Positions 24,363 through 37,239 of a stretch of DNA of 64,000 nt are shown here, piece after piece; position 1 is the stretch's first letter; the number at the start of each line of letters is the position of its first letter. The DNA lies in the NCBI GenBank assembly GCA_036571765.1, contig BROE01000001.1, positions 6,444,818 to 6,508,817 on the forward strand, in the 5' to 3' direction. The notes under the pieces were generated by a model. That model ran no database searches and had not been told where the DNA came from. It saw nothing but the letters and a program-made list of their open reading frames with translations. The stretch is from Plecoglossus altivelis (taxonomy: Eukaryota; Chordata; Actinopteri; Osmeriformes; Plecoglossidae). The translations under genes and the position numbers were made by a program.

Positions 24363-25769
24363 AAGAAAGTAAATATGTCAACTGTTTGCTCTGTTGGTTC
24401 TCCCCCAGGAATTCTGTCATTTGTGTTGCTATGTAAATTGTAGCCGTTTGTAAATTCCAGGGTTGACCATGAAACCAGGTTAAATCTGTCAGGTTCAAAA
24501 GCCAAACAAAATCCACTGCGATTCCCCTGACTCAAACATTTCTCTGCTCATTTACATGGCTACAACCTACCATCTCAGATACGATTACACTTCTTTGCAC
24601 AGCGCTTTTCCAAACAAAGTATAGCTATTAGTAACAAAGAGAACGACAAGGGAGTTATATAAGAGGAGGATGAAGAGCGAAAAAGGAAGTTGAGAGGAAA
24701 GAGGGTGAGAAGTGAGGAAGGATGGTGTGAAGATCGGGGCCAGAGATGAGGAAGGAGAAGGATGAGGTCAGATGAGACCGCAAACATTGCTTTCAGAGGA
24801 GACAAAGATGGTTTCTGACAGGGAGGGCTAGCCATCAAAACACACCAGAGGTCTCTGGTGTGACACGACCACCACACGGGCAAACAAGCAAACACAACAC
24901 ACCGATGTCCAGCCTTCATTTCCCCTCACTGATCCTATGGTGTCACTTAAAATCCATCTTCCTATTCTCACCTTTGCTGAAATAGTCTGTCCGCCAAGAG
25001 GGTGAGCAGTACTGCCCTGAGGCCGTGAAGAGACAATGGAAGAGCATGAGACTGTTTAACAGATTCACTATGAATGACAATGAAACCGACTGAAAATAGA
25101 CTGCGTGAATGTCAGGCTTGAACTATAAGCACTGCTCTGTGACAGGTCATGAAATATAGATGTTAGCACTGTAGGTCTTCTCCATAGCTCCTTCAATGAG
25201 CATCAACAGTGTTCTGGCCATCCAAACTGGCAGCAATGAAAATGAACGGATCTGTGCATTCCAGTCTCTACCGGTAGGGTAGCTCCAGATGTCGTAGAGG
25301 GGGGTTAGGAATCGGAAGCATGGTCTTGCAAAGAATTAGTCCTACTGCACCTACTGCATGACTTGCCAGCCCATGAGCTTCTCTCAGATCTAGGAGCATC
25401 TGTGCTAGATGAGGCATCAGGTTCAATCCTCCTGGATCCACAACAGGACCATAGGTTCCTCTGTCTCTAACCCAGGAGAAAATAAGGAAACATCAAGAAT
25501 CACTTTGCCAACATGTACCCGGGGCATCTGCTCAGATCGTTAGAGAGATGTGCGTTGGATGTCCCAGGGATTTGCTGGTGGTTGTCTGAGAGATTGAGGG
25601 AGTCCTCATGGCAACCCAGGCTGCTGTTCTGTCCCAGCACTTCTGGGTGCATGGATGTAATCTGGGTAGGATTGCACATAATCCCACTAGCCTGTCTATA
25701 GGACACTGAGACATCATGTCATGTATGGTATGCATTAACCCATTTCTAATCCAGAGGGGGCCTTGCCAC

Positions 25770-25804
<35 letters not shown>

Positions 25805-25826
25805 GCCTGCCTGCCTGCCTGCCTGT
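25770..25826. repeat. (CTGT)n(CTGC)n microsatellite
   Basis: Eight to nine CTGT units followed by five CTGC units. Confidence 0.95.
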
Positions 25827-26659
25827 TTCATTATTCATCTTTGTGTGACAGTAGTCTCGAGGGGGCTATATTCCCAACCAAACAAGTATGGCTACAGAGA
25901 GAAGAGAAAGTAGCACCTGCCGGATAAAAGCGGACAGTTCTCAGGCCACAGTTCATATTGCTGTTCCATGCCTGTACAACACAATGCATGCATAGTAAAA
26001 CTGCAGTCGGCAGAGATAGGGGGAGAGGGGTGCTCATTGATAGAGAAGAACAATGTGTCCTAAACCATAGAACGGCAATGAGAGGGAGGCCACATCAATG
26101 CATATTCGCCACCGTCTTTGCAGGCAAGGAACCGTGTTCAAATTAAGCACGGGCCAAACGCCAAATCTCGTAACAATCTCATAAACATGGAGGCGGTAAA
26201 ACACACTGGTTTTATGAATCGCTGATCTATGACACGTTTGTTTGACCCAGGCCATCAGTTCTGCTGCATCCACCTGGCCGCCGGTTCCTCCGATGGCATC
26301 CCCAATCCAACGCAAAATGCGGCACCATAACAAAGACAATTCACTGCATTGGTCGTAGTGAGAGCTCTAGCGGTCCCCTACACGCCCACTGTGAATATGT
26401 AAACATCAGTGTCTACAGAGAATGTGACAACAATAACGTTATCATCGCTGCGTGGGGCTATATCCGTTTTCTACGCATAGTGTTACTATCGTTGCGTGAT
26501 TCAACGTTTGAATCATTTCATTAATAATTTCTCGGCTACTGTTTCAGAGACACAGGCATAGCCAACATAGAAAACACAATGGGTATTTGCCACCTTTAAA
26601 ATAGTTTAGCCTGATGATTCGGAGAAGCCCTAAATACTCACATTTTATATTTCACTCAC

Positions 26660-26760
26660 CTTTTTTCTGTCTCTTTTTAGATCAGTTTGTACAGTAGGTT
26701 GTCGTTGATGTCTCTGCTCGACTGTGCTCCACCTTCTCGTACAGTGCGCTTCGCCGACCG
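26660..26760 (-). other. putative non-coding first exon of the map4-like gene
   Basis: On the minus strand an excellent donor (AAAAAAG then GTGAGTG, GT at 26659-26658) follows a stretch just downstream of a GGGGCGGGG motif. The coding exon at 18,996 needs an upstream 5' UTR exon, and this is the best candidate in the intervening sequence. The upstream limit is a guess. Confidence 0.45.
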
Positions 26761-27000
26761 CAGACGGATACCCCGCCCCTTCGCCACGCTCGGATTCTGT
26801 GATTTTGACGCAGAGACTACATTGCACTGTGCACAGCCAAAACGTAGCGAGCGCCACACAGATTCCATTCTACATTCGGAAATGAATGATAAATGTATTG
26901 TTTGTGGTTGTGTACATCTGGAGAAGAACATAAATGTGATAGAATGCCTGTCGGGACGGTCGAAATGTGGCGCAAGTTGCCAAAAAGAGACATACCTTTT
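26740..27000 (-). promoter_or_regulatory. probable map4-like promoter region
   Basis: A local rise in CpG and GC content with a GGGGCGGGG Sp1-type box (minus strand, about 26,770) just upstream of the putative first exon. No TATA box is evident, as expected for a housekeeping cytoskeletal gene. Confidence 0.4.
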
Positions 27001-27943
27001 CCTTTTTGTTCTCCTTCTGTGTCCACTGCGGTCTGTGTCTCGGCCATGCAGGCCATGCAAATCCCCACAGTTGTGGCAGCTGGAGGTACACACGCTCAGT
27101 GAGAATACAGTTTCTCTTATTAGGTCTTCGCTCAGTTATCTCCAGATAACACAATATTTTGTATTTTATAACGCGGTGAAAGTATTCGGGTAGCGGTGTT
27201 CTGTGAATTATAAATGTAGGGGGTTTAGCAAGGAAGTTTATATCGTGCGCTTTGTTGCACATTTTTATGCAGAAAGCGTGGAAGTGATGGGTAGCTGCAA
27301 GAGAGACCTGTGGCTCAGTAGAGCTTCATGTCAAGCGACTCCCCAGTTCCCCACTAAATGCAGCTGATGCCTACTTCTCAAATAGCCTGAGACCGCCACA
27401 GTTTTTAGGTACCTTTTGACCCTCAGTTACATTATTTATCGGAACAACTGAACTTCAGATGGGTGTCCTTGACCCAGACAACACTAATTAGACACAGTAA
27501 ACAAACAGTTAATGAGCTTTTAAAATGTCAAAAATCTCAAACGGGCAGAGTTCTCCCATCTGACTGCCAACCAAGCAGATTCTGTAGACGCTCTATGTAG
27601 AGCTTTCTATAGGATTAGAACAGATTACGGGTCTCATTTGATTTGGTGAGTGTTTAATCCTTGACATACCAAACTCAGAGTGGGTCCATGCAGTGCAAAA
27701 CCGAATGCTGCTGGTCTCTTCTCTGTCCGGGAACACAGAGCCCTGAATCTTAGTCCAATCTATTCTACTGTACATCTACAACACATGGCTCAGACGTTTA
27801 CAGTCCTTTTTTATTATACTAGCTCTGATCTTTCCTCACTACTAACATTCATCTATGTTTCTCCATGCATCTCAGAGTACTCTTCACAACATAGATCAAA
27901 GTGACATAATTAAAGGATCATTTACGTAGACATCATCCTTAAC
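27001..27943. other. intergenic spacer between map4-like 5' end and kcnh2 3' end
   Basis: No coding signal is seen. Both genes point left, so kcnh2 transcription ends about 1 kb upstream of the map4-like promoter. Confidence 0.5.
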
Positions 27944-28447
27944 TTTATTCATTAACTGTACATTTTTTATGTAGATAAACAAGTCTCTTATCTATACTGT
28001 ATTTATACACATCTCAATGAAACACGATACCAGCATCTGTTAAAAATCTATAACACAGTTATCTACATCATAGGTAATACTCTCCATGGCAGTCTATACA
28101 TTTTATTCACTGTAATAAATGCAGGGAACCCAACATAAATGTATGTAACACAAACAGAAAGGTTGGTTCTACACTTGTAGATGATAATAATGATATGTTT
28201 CATGTCATTTAACATACAACACATTAAAAACAATTTCACAATGAAGATAAAAGAGCATCTTACAAACAGTGGTCATACATACAGTACAGGTTTTTCCCTA
28301 CGTTTTGTAAACATTGCTATTTTCAGTGTTTCAGAGTTGGAACACAATATATGCAATAAAAGTATAAGACTCTAGAGTTATCTCTACAGTTGTATGCCAA
28401 CTTGATGTGCTTATCTAAAACATTTTTCTTCAGCAAAGTGAGAGCAT

Positions 28448-28523
<76 letters not shown>

Positions 28524-29248
28524 AGACAGAATTAGGAGGAGAGAATATGAGTCTTGTATAAAGGATATTGCTGTGAGGTTGTGCTCCTCCTCAGAGAGAT
28601 TATATCATCTGTCTCTGTCCTCTTCTGGTCTGCATGATTATGTCATCATTCTGCGAGTCTCCCGCCTTTTGTCTCATTGTCTCATTCAACATTAAAGTTG
28701 AAGAGGCCATTGGAGGAGAGGAATAGAAAAAAGTGTGTGTGTGCCACACAGACAGTGCACTTAGTTTGGTACGGTTCATCAGTATGATAGGTCATTCGAA
28801 TCTGTAATGGTTACATTTGGTCTTCTAATTCGGCTTCCATTTTCTTTTTCAATTAGAATATTTTAGTTATTGTTATTGTGAAGACACAGTGCTACTCTAA
28901 AGTACTAGAGGTTTTCACTGTGTAACAGCAGTGATAGTACAATGCATGCCATGTTAGGCCAGCTAACATTCCAGTTGACCCAACAACAACAAGGACACAA
29001 TGACAGGAGTTACAAGTAAACAACAACAACATTATCTCCATGACAACACTGCATATGGTTGTCCACTACATACACGTACATACACAAAGTTGTACATACA
29101 CTGATACAGACTACCCCTTTGTGGAGCAGTGTGAGCAGTCAATAAAGGGATGTCTTGTCAAATGTTATAGGTCTTAATTGTCTGTGTTTCTGTTCCCACC
29201 AGTACTGCTGAGGAGTCAGACTGAAAAAATATCCTGCAGTTTGACCAG
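27944..29248 (-). other. kcnh2 3' UTR with candidate poly(A) signals
   Basis: Downstream of the kcnh2 stop. AATAAA on the minus strand is found at 28107-28102, 27949-27944 and about 27,813, any of which could end the transcript. A TG/GA microsatellite lies at 28,446-28,520. Confidence 0.5.
28446..28520. repeat. (TG)n(AG)n compound microsatellite
   Basis: About 12 TG units then about 22 AG units, located in the probable kcnh2 3' UTR. Confidence 0.95.
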
Positions 29249-29596
29249 TCAACTCCCAGGATCAGATCTGAACCGTGGGGTTGCTCCAGGGGTCTCCCAG
29301 GTAACAGGGTCCCCTGGCAGTGAGAGACGGCGCTGGCTCTCCGAGGACTCTGATTGGACTAGTCCCGACCCTCCCCAGAGGAGCACCTCTGTTGAGTTCC
29401 CATAATTGGTCAAAGAGAAGGATCCATCCTGTATTTTGTTGGCAGAACTCAGGGGATTCTGCCCTGATTGGCTGTGGGTGGTAGGGAGGATGTTCTGAGT
29501 TGGGCAGTCCAGGGCAGGGATTGGCTGGAAGAGGTGTAACTCAACTGGATTGAGTAGAGACTCAGAGGACCTGGTCTTCTCTGGCTTGACCTGGAC
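29249..29596 (-). CDS. kcnh2: kcnh2 exon 15, C-terminal tail
   Basis: Acceptor TTCCCCAG precedes VQVKPEKTRSSESL. The exon ends with SQRRLSLPGDP and finally FRSDPGS and a stop. The conserved RRLSLPG and SDPGS motifs at the end of the ERG tail identify this as the terminal exon. Confidence 0.9.
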   Translation of the reverse strand, partial: VQVKPEKTRSSESLLNPVELHLFQPIPALDCPTQNILPTTHSQSGQNPLSSANKIQDGSFSLTNYGNSTEVLLWGGSGLVQSESSESQRRLSLPGDPVTWETPGATPRFRSDPGS

Positions 29597-32500
29597 CTGG
29601 GGAACAGGACACACCAGTACCATTACAAAGCTGCCTCTTAGGCTGCAAACATTGATACCTGCACAAACCAACCAGACAAGGATCAACCAGGCTTCTATCC
29701 AGGTTGCTTTACTGTAGTACTCAAGTCCTTCACTGTACCTTCAGATCAACCATTTAAGGAACCTTTTTTTGACTAAATATCATAGGTCGGGCACCTTGTT
29801 TGATGCAAGATTATATGTGGAATCAAAAGAGGTGGTTAATAGGTTCTCACACAAAGACAAGAACATTTGTTCTTGAAGATGAGCAGTTCAGCATAACTCC
29901 ATCATAACATTGTTGTTTCTATGGATACCCCACTGCCCAGATGCTGGTCTCTATGGATACAGTCCAGTTAACTCCCTAACCAGCTGATGACCCAGTTCCC
30001 CGGACCCCCTACCCTCAAAACCCCAGCAGGGATACAGCTTAGCGGATTGTCAAAAAACACTAATGCAAACCTTGTCTCTTCTTAAACCACGGTTTTACAC
30101 AGAGATAAAGCTAAAACTGGGTATGAGGTCAGATTCTGCAGGCTGACTGACACTTTGACCTAAATATCAATATAAACTCTATAGTGAGTTCTCATATTAT
30201 GACATGGCAATGTACAGCACAAATATGGCTGATTTTATGCAGATACAAGGTAGTTTTTTTTCTCCAAAAAGGTCCTTTGTTTGGTTGGCCACCGAGTGCA
30301 TTACTATGTCCCCTTGAATTACTGAGCTTTGGTTTTGGGTTTGAACCAAGATTGACAAAGCTAAATAAATCCCCCATATTAAAGACTAACGTCTCCAAAC
30401 TAAAGTCTACCATATTGAGAGCTTGTCCCATAGACTGTGATTTTGTGTCAAATAGGGTTCAAATCCATCTCCAGACAAATCACTGCACACTCTTTGAATA
30501 GCGAGCTAAAGCCATCTATGACTCTATATGTTGTAATGTGCGCTGCTTACCTTTGAGAGAGAGACAAGACCGTCTGCTTCCTGAAGGTGGACATGATGTA
30601 CCTGCCTGTCTGTCGAACAGGGGCTGGATTTGGGGATGAGGGAGTACTGGGTGGGTGTGAGAATGGGGGACAGGTTCAGAGGGGAAGGGGGTGACTCTGG
30701 AAGGAGTGAGGCCTCAGTACTGTGGCTGGGAGTGAGGACGGCTGGAGAAGCCTGAGTGGGAGAGTGGGGGAGAGAGGCAGGGGGGGACTGGTGGGGGGGG
30801 AAGGTCACAGTGCTGTAGGATGGGGGCACCTGGACCATCTGTCTCTGCAGAAGTTGCATGATGGCCCCCATGTCTGTGGACATCCGGGATTCCAGCCTAA
30901 AGAAATAAGCAAGGACAGGCGCTGGCTCAGTCTAAACGTGGACATCGGTAGAACTTCAATCCCTCTAAACTGATGTCCTGAACCCCTCACACTGCCAGTT
31001 TAAGATCTATTGTAACTAGGAACTTGAAATTAAATGTGATTGAAATCTTCAATTAATTATTTAATTATATTATTTAATTTATTATTTAATTATTTAATTT
31101 AATTATTCAATTCGAAAACATCTGGAATTACAATAAAAAACTCCCAAGATTAAACTGTAGGTCCCTCACACATTCAGAAGCTGTGGGGACTTAACTTTCA
31201 ACATTTTCAACTCCAAATGTAGGACTGTAGTTAATCAACAGTCAACCGAGAATGTTCTGTCAACAGCAGGCCAGTGACTTGTCATACCTCACCAAGGAAT
31301 AAGGCTAAACATTCAATGAACATTAATATTAACTGAACATCAACTGAGTGTGAACCAAACGTCACTCCACCTGTGCAGCTGCCTCTGTAGTAGGTCCAGT
31401 CTGTTCTCCAGCTCACTACGTTGCCGTCGTTTCATGGTGGGCAGGGGTGGGGGAGTGGGTGGTGGGTAAGGAGGGTGAGGAGAGGGTGAGGGCAAGCTGT
31501 TGTAGCTGGGGACTTGCTGATACTGTTGCTGCTCCCTGTTTTCCCCCCATAAGCTGAAGATGTTGGAGACCCCTGAGAAAGCTTCTAGAGGGGACAAAGG
31601 GAGTGGACAGAGAGGGGGAGCGAGACAGAGAGACAGCAAAGACTTGTTTTGTGCAGTTATCAGTGTGAGTATCATATGACCATGGGACCCTCCAGGTGTC
31701 TCACTGCGTTTGCACTTGTACCTGAGAGGGAGTTACAGGTGGTGGCCTGGTCTGCCTGCATGTGGCTGCTGATGTGAAGCATGGTGGTGCGGCTGATAGG
31801 GAGACCAGCCAATGAGGCGGGGTGGGTGGGATCAGTCAACACTGACTCCTCCTCTTCATCCTCACTGGAGTGGGAGGGACAGTCTGGGGAGTTCCTACGT
31901 CCCTCAGACTCTATGTTGCACACATTGCCTTGGTTTTTACAGATTCTCCCCCTGGCTTGGTGTTCTTCTCTCTCGGATGGATTGCTCTCTCCTCGCTCTA
32001 GGTTAACTAGGGCAGCCCACAGCATACTAGTCATTCATAACATACTAATTTATATTGACAAAACACAACATTTAAAAGTGTCTTACTTGTGTAAGTCATG
32101 AATGGAATAAACAAAATAATTTCACCTCACGAATATATGTCAAATGTTAATAAATAAATAAAAAAGTCATACCTCTTTCGGATTTCTGTTGGAGGGAGAG
32201 TTTATGTTTGTGGAGGCGTCCAGTGTAGCCCCCCTGGTCTGAGTCCTCGCTGCCCACGGTGTCGGCAAATAGGTTGTTCTAAACAAGAGTAGAAAGTACG
32301 GGAGGTAAAACCCTGTACAGGCTGACTGCAGATGTGTGTGCTTGTTTATGTATATGTATTCATATGTATGCATATCTCCTGTGGCTGCATGTGTGCATGT
32401 CTGTCAGAGATCACCCCGGAGATCTTTCTCCACTCACGTCTCGTAGGTTGAAGGTGATCTCCAGGTTTCCCCAGAAGTAGTCTGAGAACTCAGGGTACAT

Positions 32501-35500
32501 GTCCAGCACCTCCAGCATGTCCTCACGGTGGATCTTATGGAGGTCACAGTAGGTCAAGGCCCTGACGTCCGAGCTTGACTTCCCAGGACGTCCGTACAGG
32601 TTAATGGGCTCACCAAATATGTCATTCTTACCTGCAGGGGACATAAGAGGTCTAGTGAGGGCCAATTAAGGACAGGGGAGGCAAGACACAAGACTGAATA
32701 CTGTGATCTGCAGATCCACAGGAGATGCTAGTCTTTGAAAATGAAAAAACGTTGTGACACAAAATGTCCACTAGAGAGGGCTGTTGCGCTGCTGCTTTAG
32801 TAGTGGGATCACATCACTGAGCCAACCACACAACAAAGGCTATGAATAGAAGAAACATGACAAAAGTTGTAAAGAATTCATGATGCAAGCAGCCATTAGA
32901 ATGAGACATCATAAGATGAGACGAGTTGCTCTGAGATTTAAAAAAAAGTATTTCACATAGTAATATAGTTTACAAGGCAACTTGAACATAAATGTGTCTT
33001 AAATAAATGTGTAATATGTCATCTGTGCTGCTTTCTCTTACCCCTACAGTATGTTACTTGTGTAAATGAGTACGCTTCATATAGTACATGACCTCTGTTT
33101 AGCCCTACCCAGGATGGCGACCACCACGTCTCCTCGAAGGATCTCAATGGAGCCTCGTGAGATGAAGTAGAGGGCCGAGATGACATCGCCGGCGTGGACC
33201 AGCGTGTCTCCGGGTGGAGCGTGGGTGGTTTTGAAGCGCATGGCGAGGGCTCTCAGGCAGCCCTTGGTGGAGCCCTTGAAGGCCTTGCAGTTCTGCAGCA
33301 GAGTCCTGTTGAGGTGAAGGCAGATGTCAGCCTGCAGACACTCCGGAAAGCCCTTCAGAACCTGGGAGAAGGAGGGAGGACAGTCAGCGTCAGGGTGGCT
33401 GGGTGTGCGCGTGGATGTTTGCGTGTGATCAGGTGGGTGATTTCAAAGCAACAAGTATTGACCAGTGGTGGTCAAACAGAGACACACCCTCACTACCCAG
33501 GCCAGCTTTAGTCTGGGCTGTCTCAGCAGAAGAACCTCGCTCCAACCCACATCCCCCCACACTCACTGCGTTCATGTCGATGCCGTTGGTGTAGGACCAG
33601 GCGTGCTGGAAGTACTCCTCCAGCCGCTGCCTGAGCGGGTTGGGGATCTGGTGGAAGCGGATGAATTCTCGAACCCGCAGCATCTGGGTGTGGTAGCGTG
33701 CCGTGCCCGAGTATAGACGCTGGATGATGGCTGACACATTGCCGAAGATGCTGGCGTACATGAGGGCTGGGGAGGAGAAGGGCTTAGTAACTGCATGTGT
33801 ATTGATTTGTGAGTACATGCGACAGGGAATTGTGTGAATGGAACTTACAGCCTATGAGCATGACGCAGATGGAGAAGATTTTTTCAGAGTTGGTGTTGGG
33901 GGAGATATTTCCAAAGCCAACGCTGGTCAGACTGCTGAAGGTGAAGTAGAGGGCTGTGACGTACTTATCCCTGATGGTTGGCCCAGAGCCTGGGATGGAC
34001 TCATTATATGGCCTACCCAGCTGATCTCCTAACGAATCCAGCCAGCCGATCCGGGCCGCGCCTGACCGCTCCACGTTGCCGATGGCGTACCAAATACAGG
34101 CCAACCAATGAGCTATGAGAGCAAAGGTGCACATGAGCAGGAAGAGGACGGCAGCGCCATACTCTGAATAACGGTCGAGCTTCCTGGCTACACGGACCAA
34201 TCGGAGCAGTCGAGCGGTCTTCAGCAGGCCAATGAGAGTGGTAGTCTGGAAGGGACAGGGGACAGTAGACAAAAAGTTGACAGACAGTTGTTAATGTAAA
34301 AATGCATCAAGTTAAGCTGTTGCTCTATCATGATTCCCGTCGCCCTTCTGTTCCTCCTCCTCTCCTCCTCTTCCCACCTCTTCTCCGGAACGATAGATGA
34401 GCAGATCAAAGGGGATGGCAGCCACCATGTCTATGAGGAACCAGCCCTTGAAGTAGTGGACAGCGATGCGTGATGACTGGCTCACAACCTCGTCGTTGGA
34501 GTTCACGTAGGTTGTCCTGAAGTTGATGATGATGTCGACGATGAACATAATGTCCACAATCAGGTCGACCACATTGAGCGGGGAGCAGGAGTAACCACAG
34601 CTCTGCATGGCTGCCTCCTCCTGGTCGCTGAGGAGGAAGGCGGCGGAGTAGGGCGTGAAGATGGCGGTGTAGATGACCAGCAGCAGGATGAGCCAGTCCC
34701 ACACCGCCTTAAAGGGGCTGTAGTGGAGGATGGTCCACTTCTGGATACGAGGGGTCTGGAGTTTGTACTCTGGGAGCACGTCTGCACCCAGAGACAAAAC
34801 CTGTAGGAGAAATGGGGGGGGGGGGGACAGAACGGAGAGGTGAGTAAAGGTGAGGAGATGAGAGGTGAAGAGAGGTGAGGAGAGATAAGGAGAGGAGAGA
34901 TGAGGAGAGGAGAGATGGTGAGAGGTGAAGAGAGGCGAGGAGAGATGAGGAGAGGTGAGGAGAGGCGAGGAGAGGTGAGGAGAGGCGAGGGGAGATAAGG
35001 AGAGGAGAGATAAGGAGAGGAGCGGACTAAAGAGAACACCTTTTGACAAAGTATGTGACATATCTTGCGTCCTTTTTCCTGACTTTTTTCAATTTATAAA
35101 AATAGAAAGAGAGAATATAATTTCTCACCCCTGAAAACACTTTGAAAATTTGCATAGTAATTATAACAGAGTCACCAACCATATGATTCACTGCAGAGCT
35201 TTAGTTTATAATGAAGTTGATGAATGAATGGTTTAAACAGCTGTTCTGTAGCCAGGTCACAGTTCTGGATAATTTGCAATAAACAATTCCATCCAAACTT
35301 CCAAGCATCAAGTTTTCTGCAGCCATTCACCACTGCATGGTCAAACCAGACACAAAGTGTAACAACTGACTAAAACTAATTAACTAAACTAACTAATTAA
35401 TCAGCAGTACAGCTCACAAGCAGAACTTCAATTGGTAAATGATAAAAAAAATTCTTATCTTGGGGAAAAACATGGAGAGAAAGAAAGAATAATAGCAACT

Positions 35501-35780
35501 CCAATGAAAATGGAGAGAAATAGAGACAGTGTTGTCAGGAGAACAGGGGATTGAATGTGGAGAAGAGAAAGAGGATTGGAGGAGACAAAGACAAAAAGTG
35601 AAAGGCGAATGAAACAGATTTAAAGGAGAATGAATTATGTCCAAGCCGTTCCTATTGGTTAAGGTCCAGTGCAGAGTTGCTGTAGGGATGTGTTTCATCA
35701 AGATTGATATCCTGTCTGCAGAGGAGGCAAGCTGGAGACCACATCTCTCTCTCTCACACACACACACACACACGCTCACT

Positions 35781-35835
<55 letters not shown>

Positions 35836-37162
35836 TCCCACACACACACATACACACACATACACACACACACTCACACATTCACACACGCACACACTCA
35901 CACAGACACATATTCACAAACCACACCCCCTGCCTAGACACACCATTAACAAGCATGCGCATCCACACGTGCTTGCACAATTGCAGTTATACACACACTC
36001 CTAGCAACCTTGTGTGTATGATTGATTACAGAAACTTCACACATCACACAAAAAGTAAACAAGACTGCCAAAATGGAAAATATGCAGTACAATATCAAAT
36101 TCTCTTTATCATATGCAAATATCTTGATTGTTGGAAACCTACAGCTAAGTTTCCACAATGGATTTTCCATGCCTCTTCTGCAGAAGCACATCAAATCACA
36201 TAGCCAGCAATACCCAGCCTGGTTCCTGTCTTCTGTTGTGATGTCATTAGCAGGTTCAGACTGTTCCAAGTTGCAGCACTACACAGTGTTCTGGAAAGTC
36301 TTGCACCCACACAACAAACAGTGACTGAGTGTCAGGTACTGATGTGTCAGGGTGAGACACCTGCCAGTTCTCATCATGTCAGGAAAACAACTGGAGTTGA
36401 AACACTATTTAGACTCATTTCAACTTGATTGCTTCTGTCCAGCGCACAGCAACCTATAAACATATCCCCAAAAATGCAACTAAACTCACCTGGCTTGCAC
36501 TCAAGACAGACTATAACAAACGCTAACATTTGGATCAAAAGCATGCACTGTTGTTGTGTTCATACTCAAAGATGCAGAAATACACTTGATTGTCTTAGAC
36601 TTGGCTAATTGAATATTGCTCCTGTTTACTGCCCACCAGAAAGAGAGCTAATTTATCAGAGGACCTACATCTGGAACAGGCTATGAAAAAGACAGGATGA
36701 TCCTCCAAGCATGACAGGAAACTAAAAGCTATTGCCCACATAGCAAAATGCAACATTGACTTAAGGATAGAAAAACCCCACAGGAATATTTTGAAAGTTC
36801 TGTCGCATATTGTATATATTTATTATAAAATATTTTTGATATGAATTGTATGTCCTTAAGTGGAGATATAAACAGTTTGTATTAACAACAAAAAACTGAA
36901 AGACTTTCCAGGTTCTCCAGGGAGGAATGAGGGATTATTTGATAGAGGGAAAAGACCAAGAATGAGAGAGCAAGGGAGAGAAAGAAAGAAAGATTGAGAG
37001 AGAGTAGCCAGCCAATTGAAAATTATTTTAGTTAGCTGTTTATTGGAGCAGAAACTATATTTCCCTGGGCTTCATCTGTCTGAAGAATCTACCTTCTAAG
37101 GCCACACAACTGGAGTTAGATATAACAGACAGCTCCACTTTGACCACACAGACAGACAGACA

Positions 37163-37239
<77 letters not shown>

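Larger units (their letters stand above)
18997..26659. other. map4-like first intron (7.7 kb)
   Basis: No convincing coding exon. It contains the 45-bp minisatellite (19,870-20,290), GT repeats (23,205-23,300), a TA tract (23,687-23,731), a GA repeat (24,288-24,360) and CTGT/CTGC repeats (25,770-25,826). Alternative non-coding exons cannot be excluded. Confidence 0.45.

Noticed and set aside
30184..30501. 105-codon plus-strand frame in kcnh2 intron 14
   Set aside because: No homology recognised and no second exon; probably chance.
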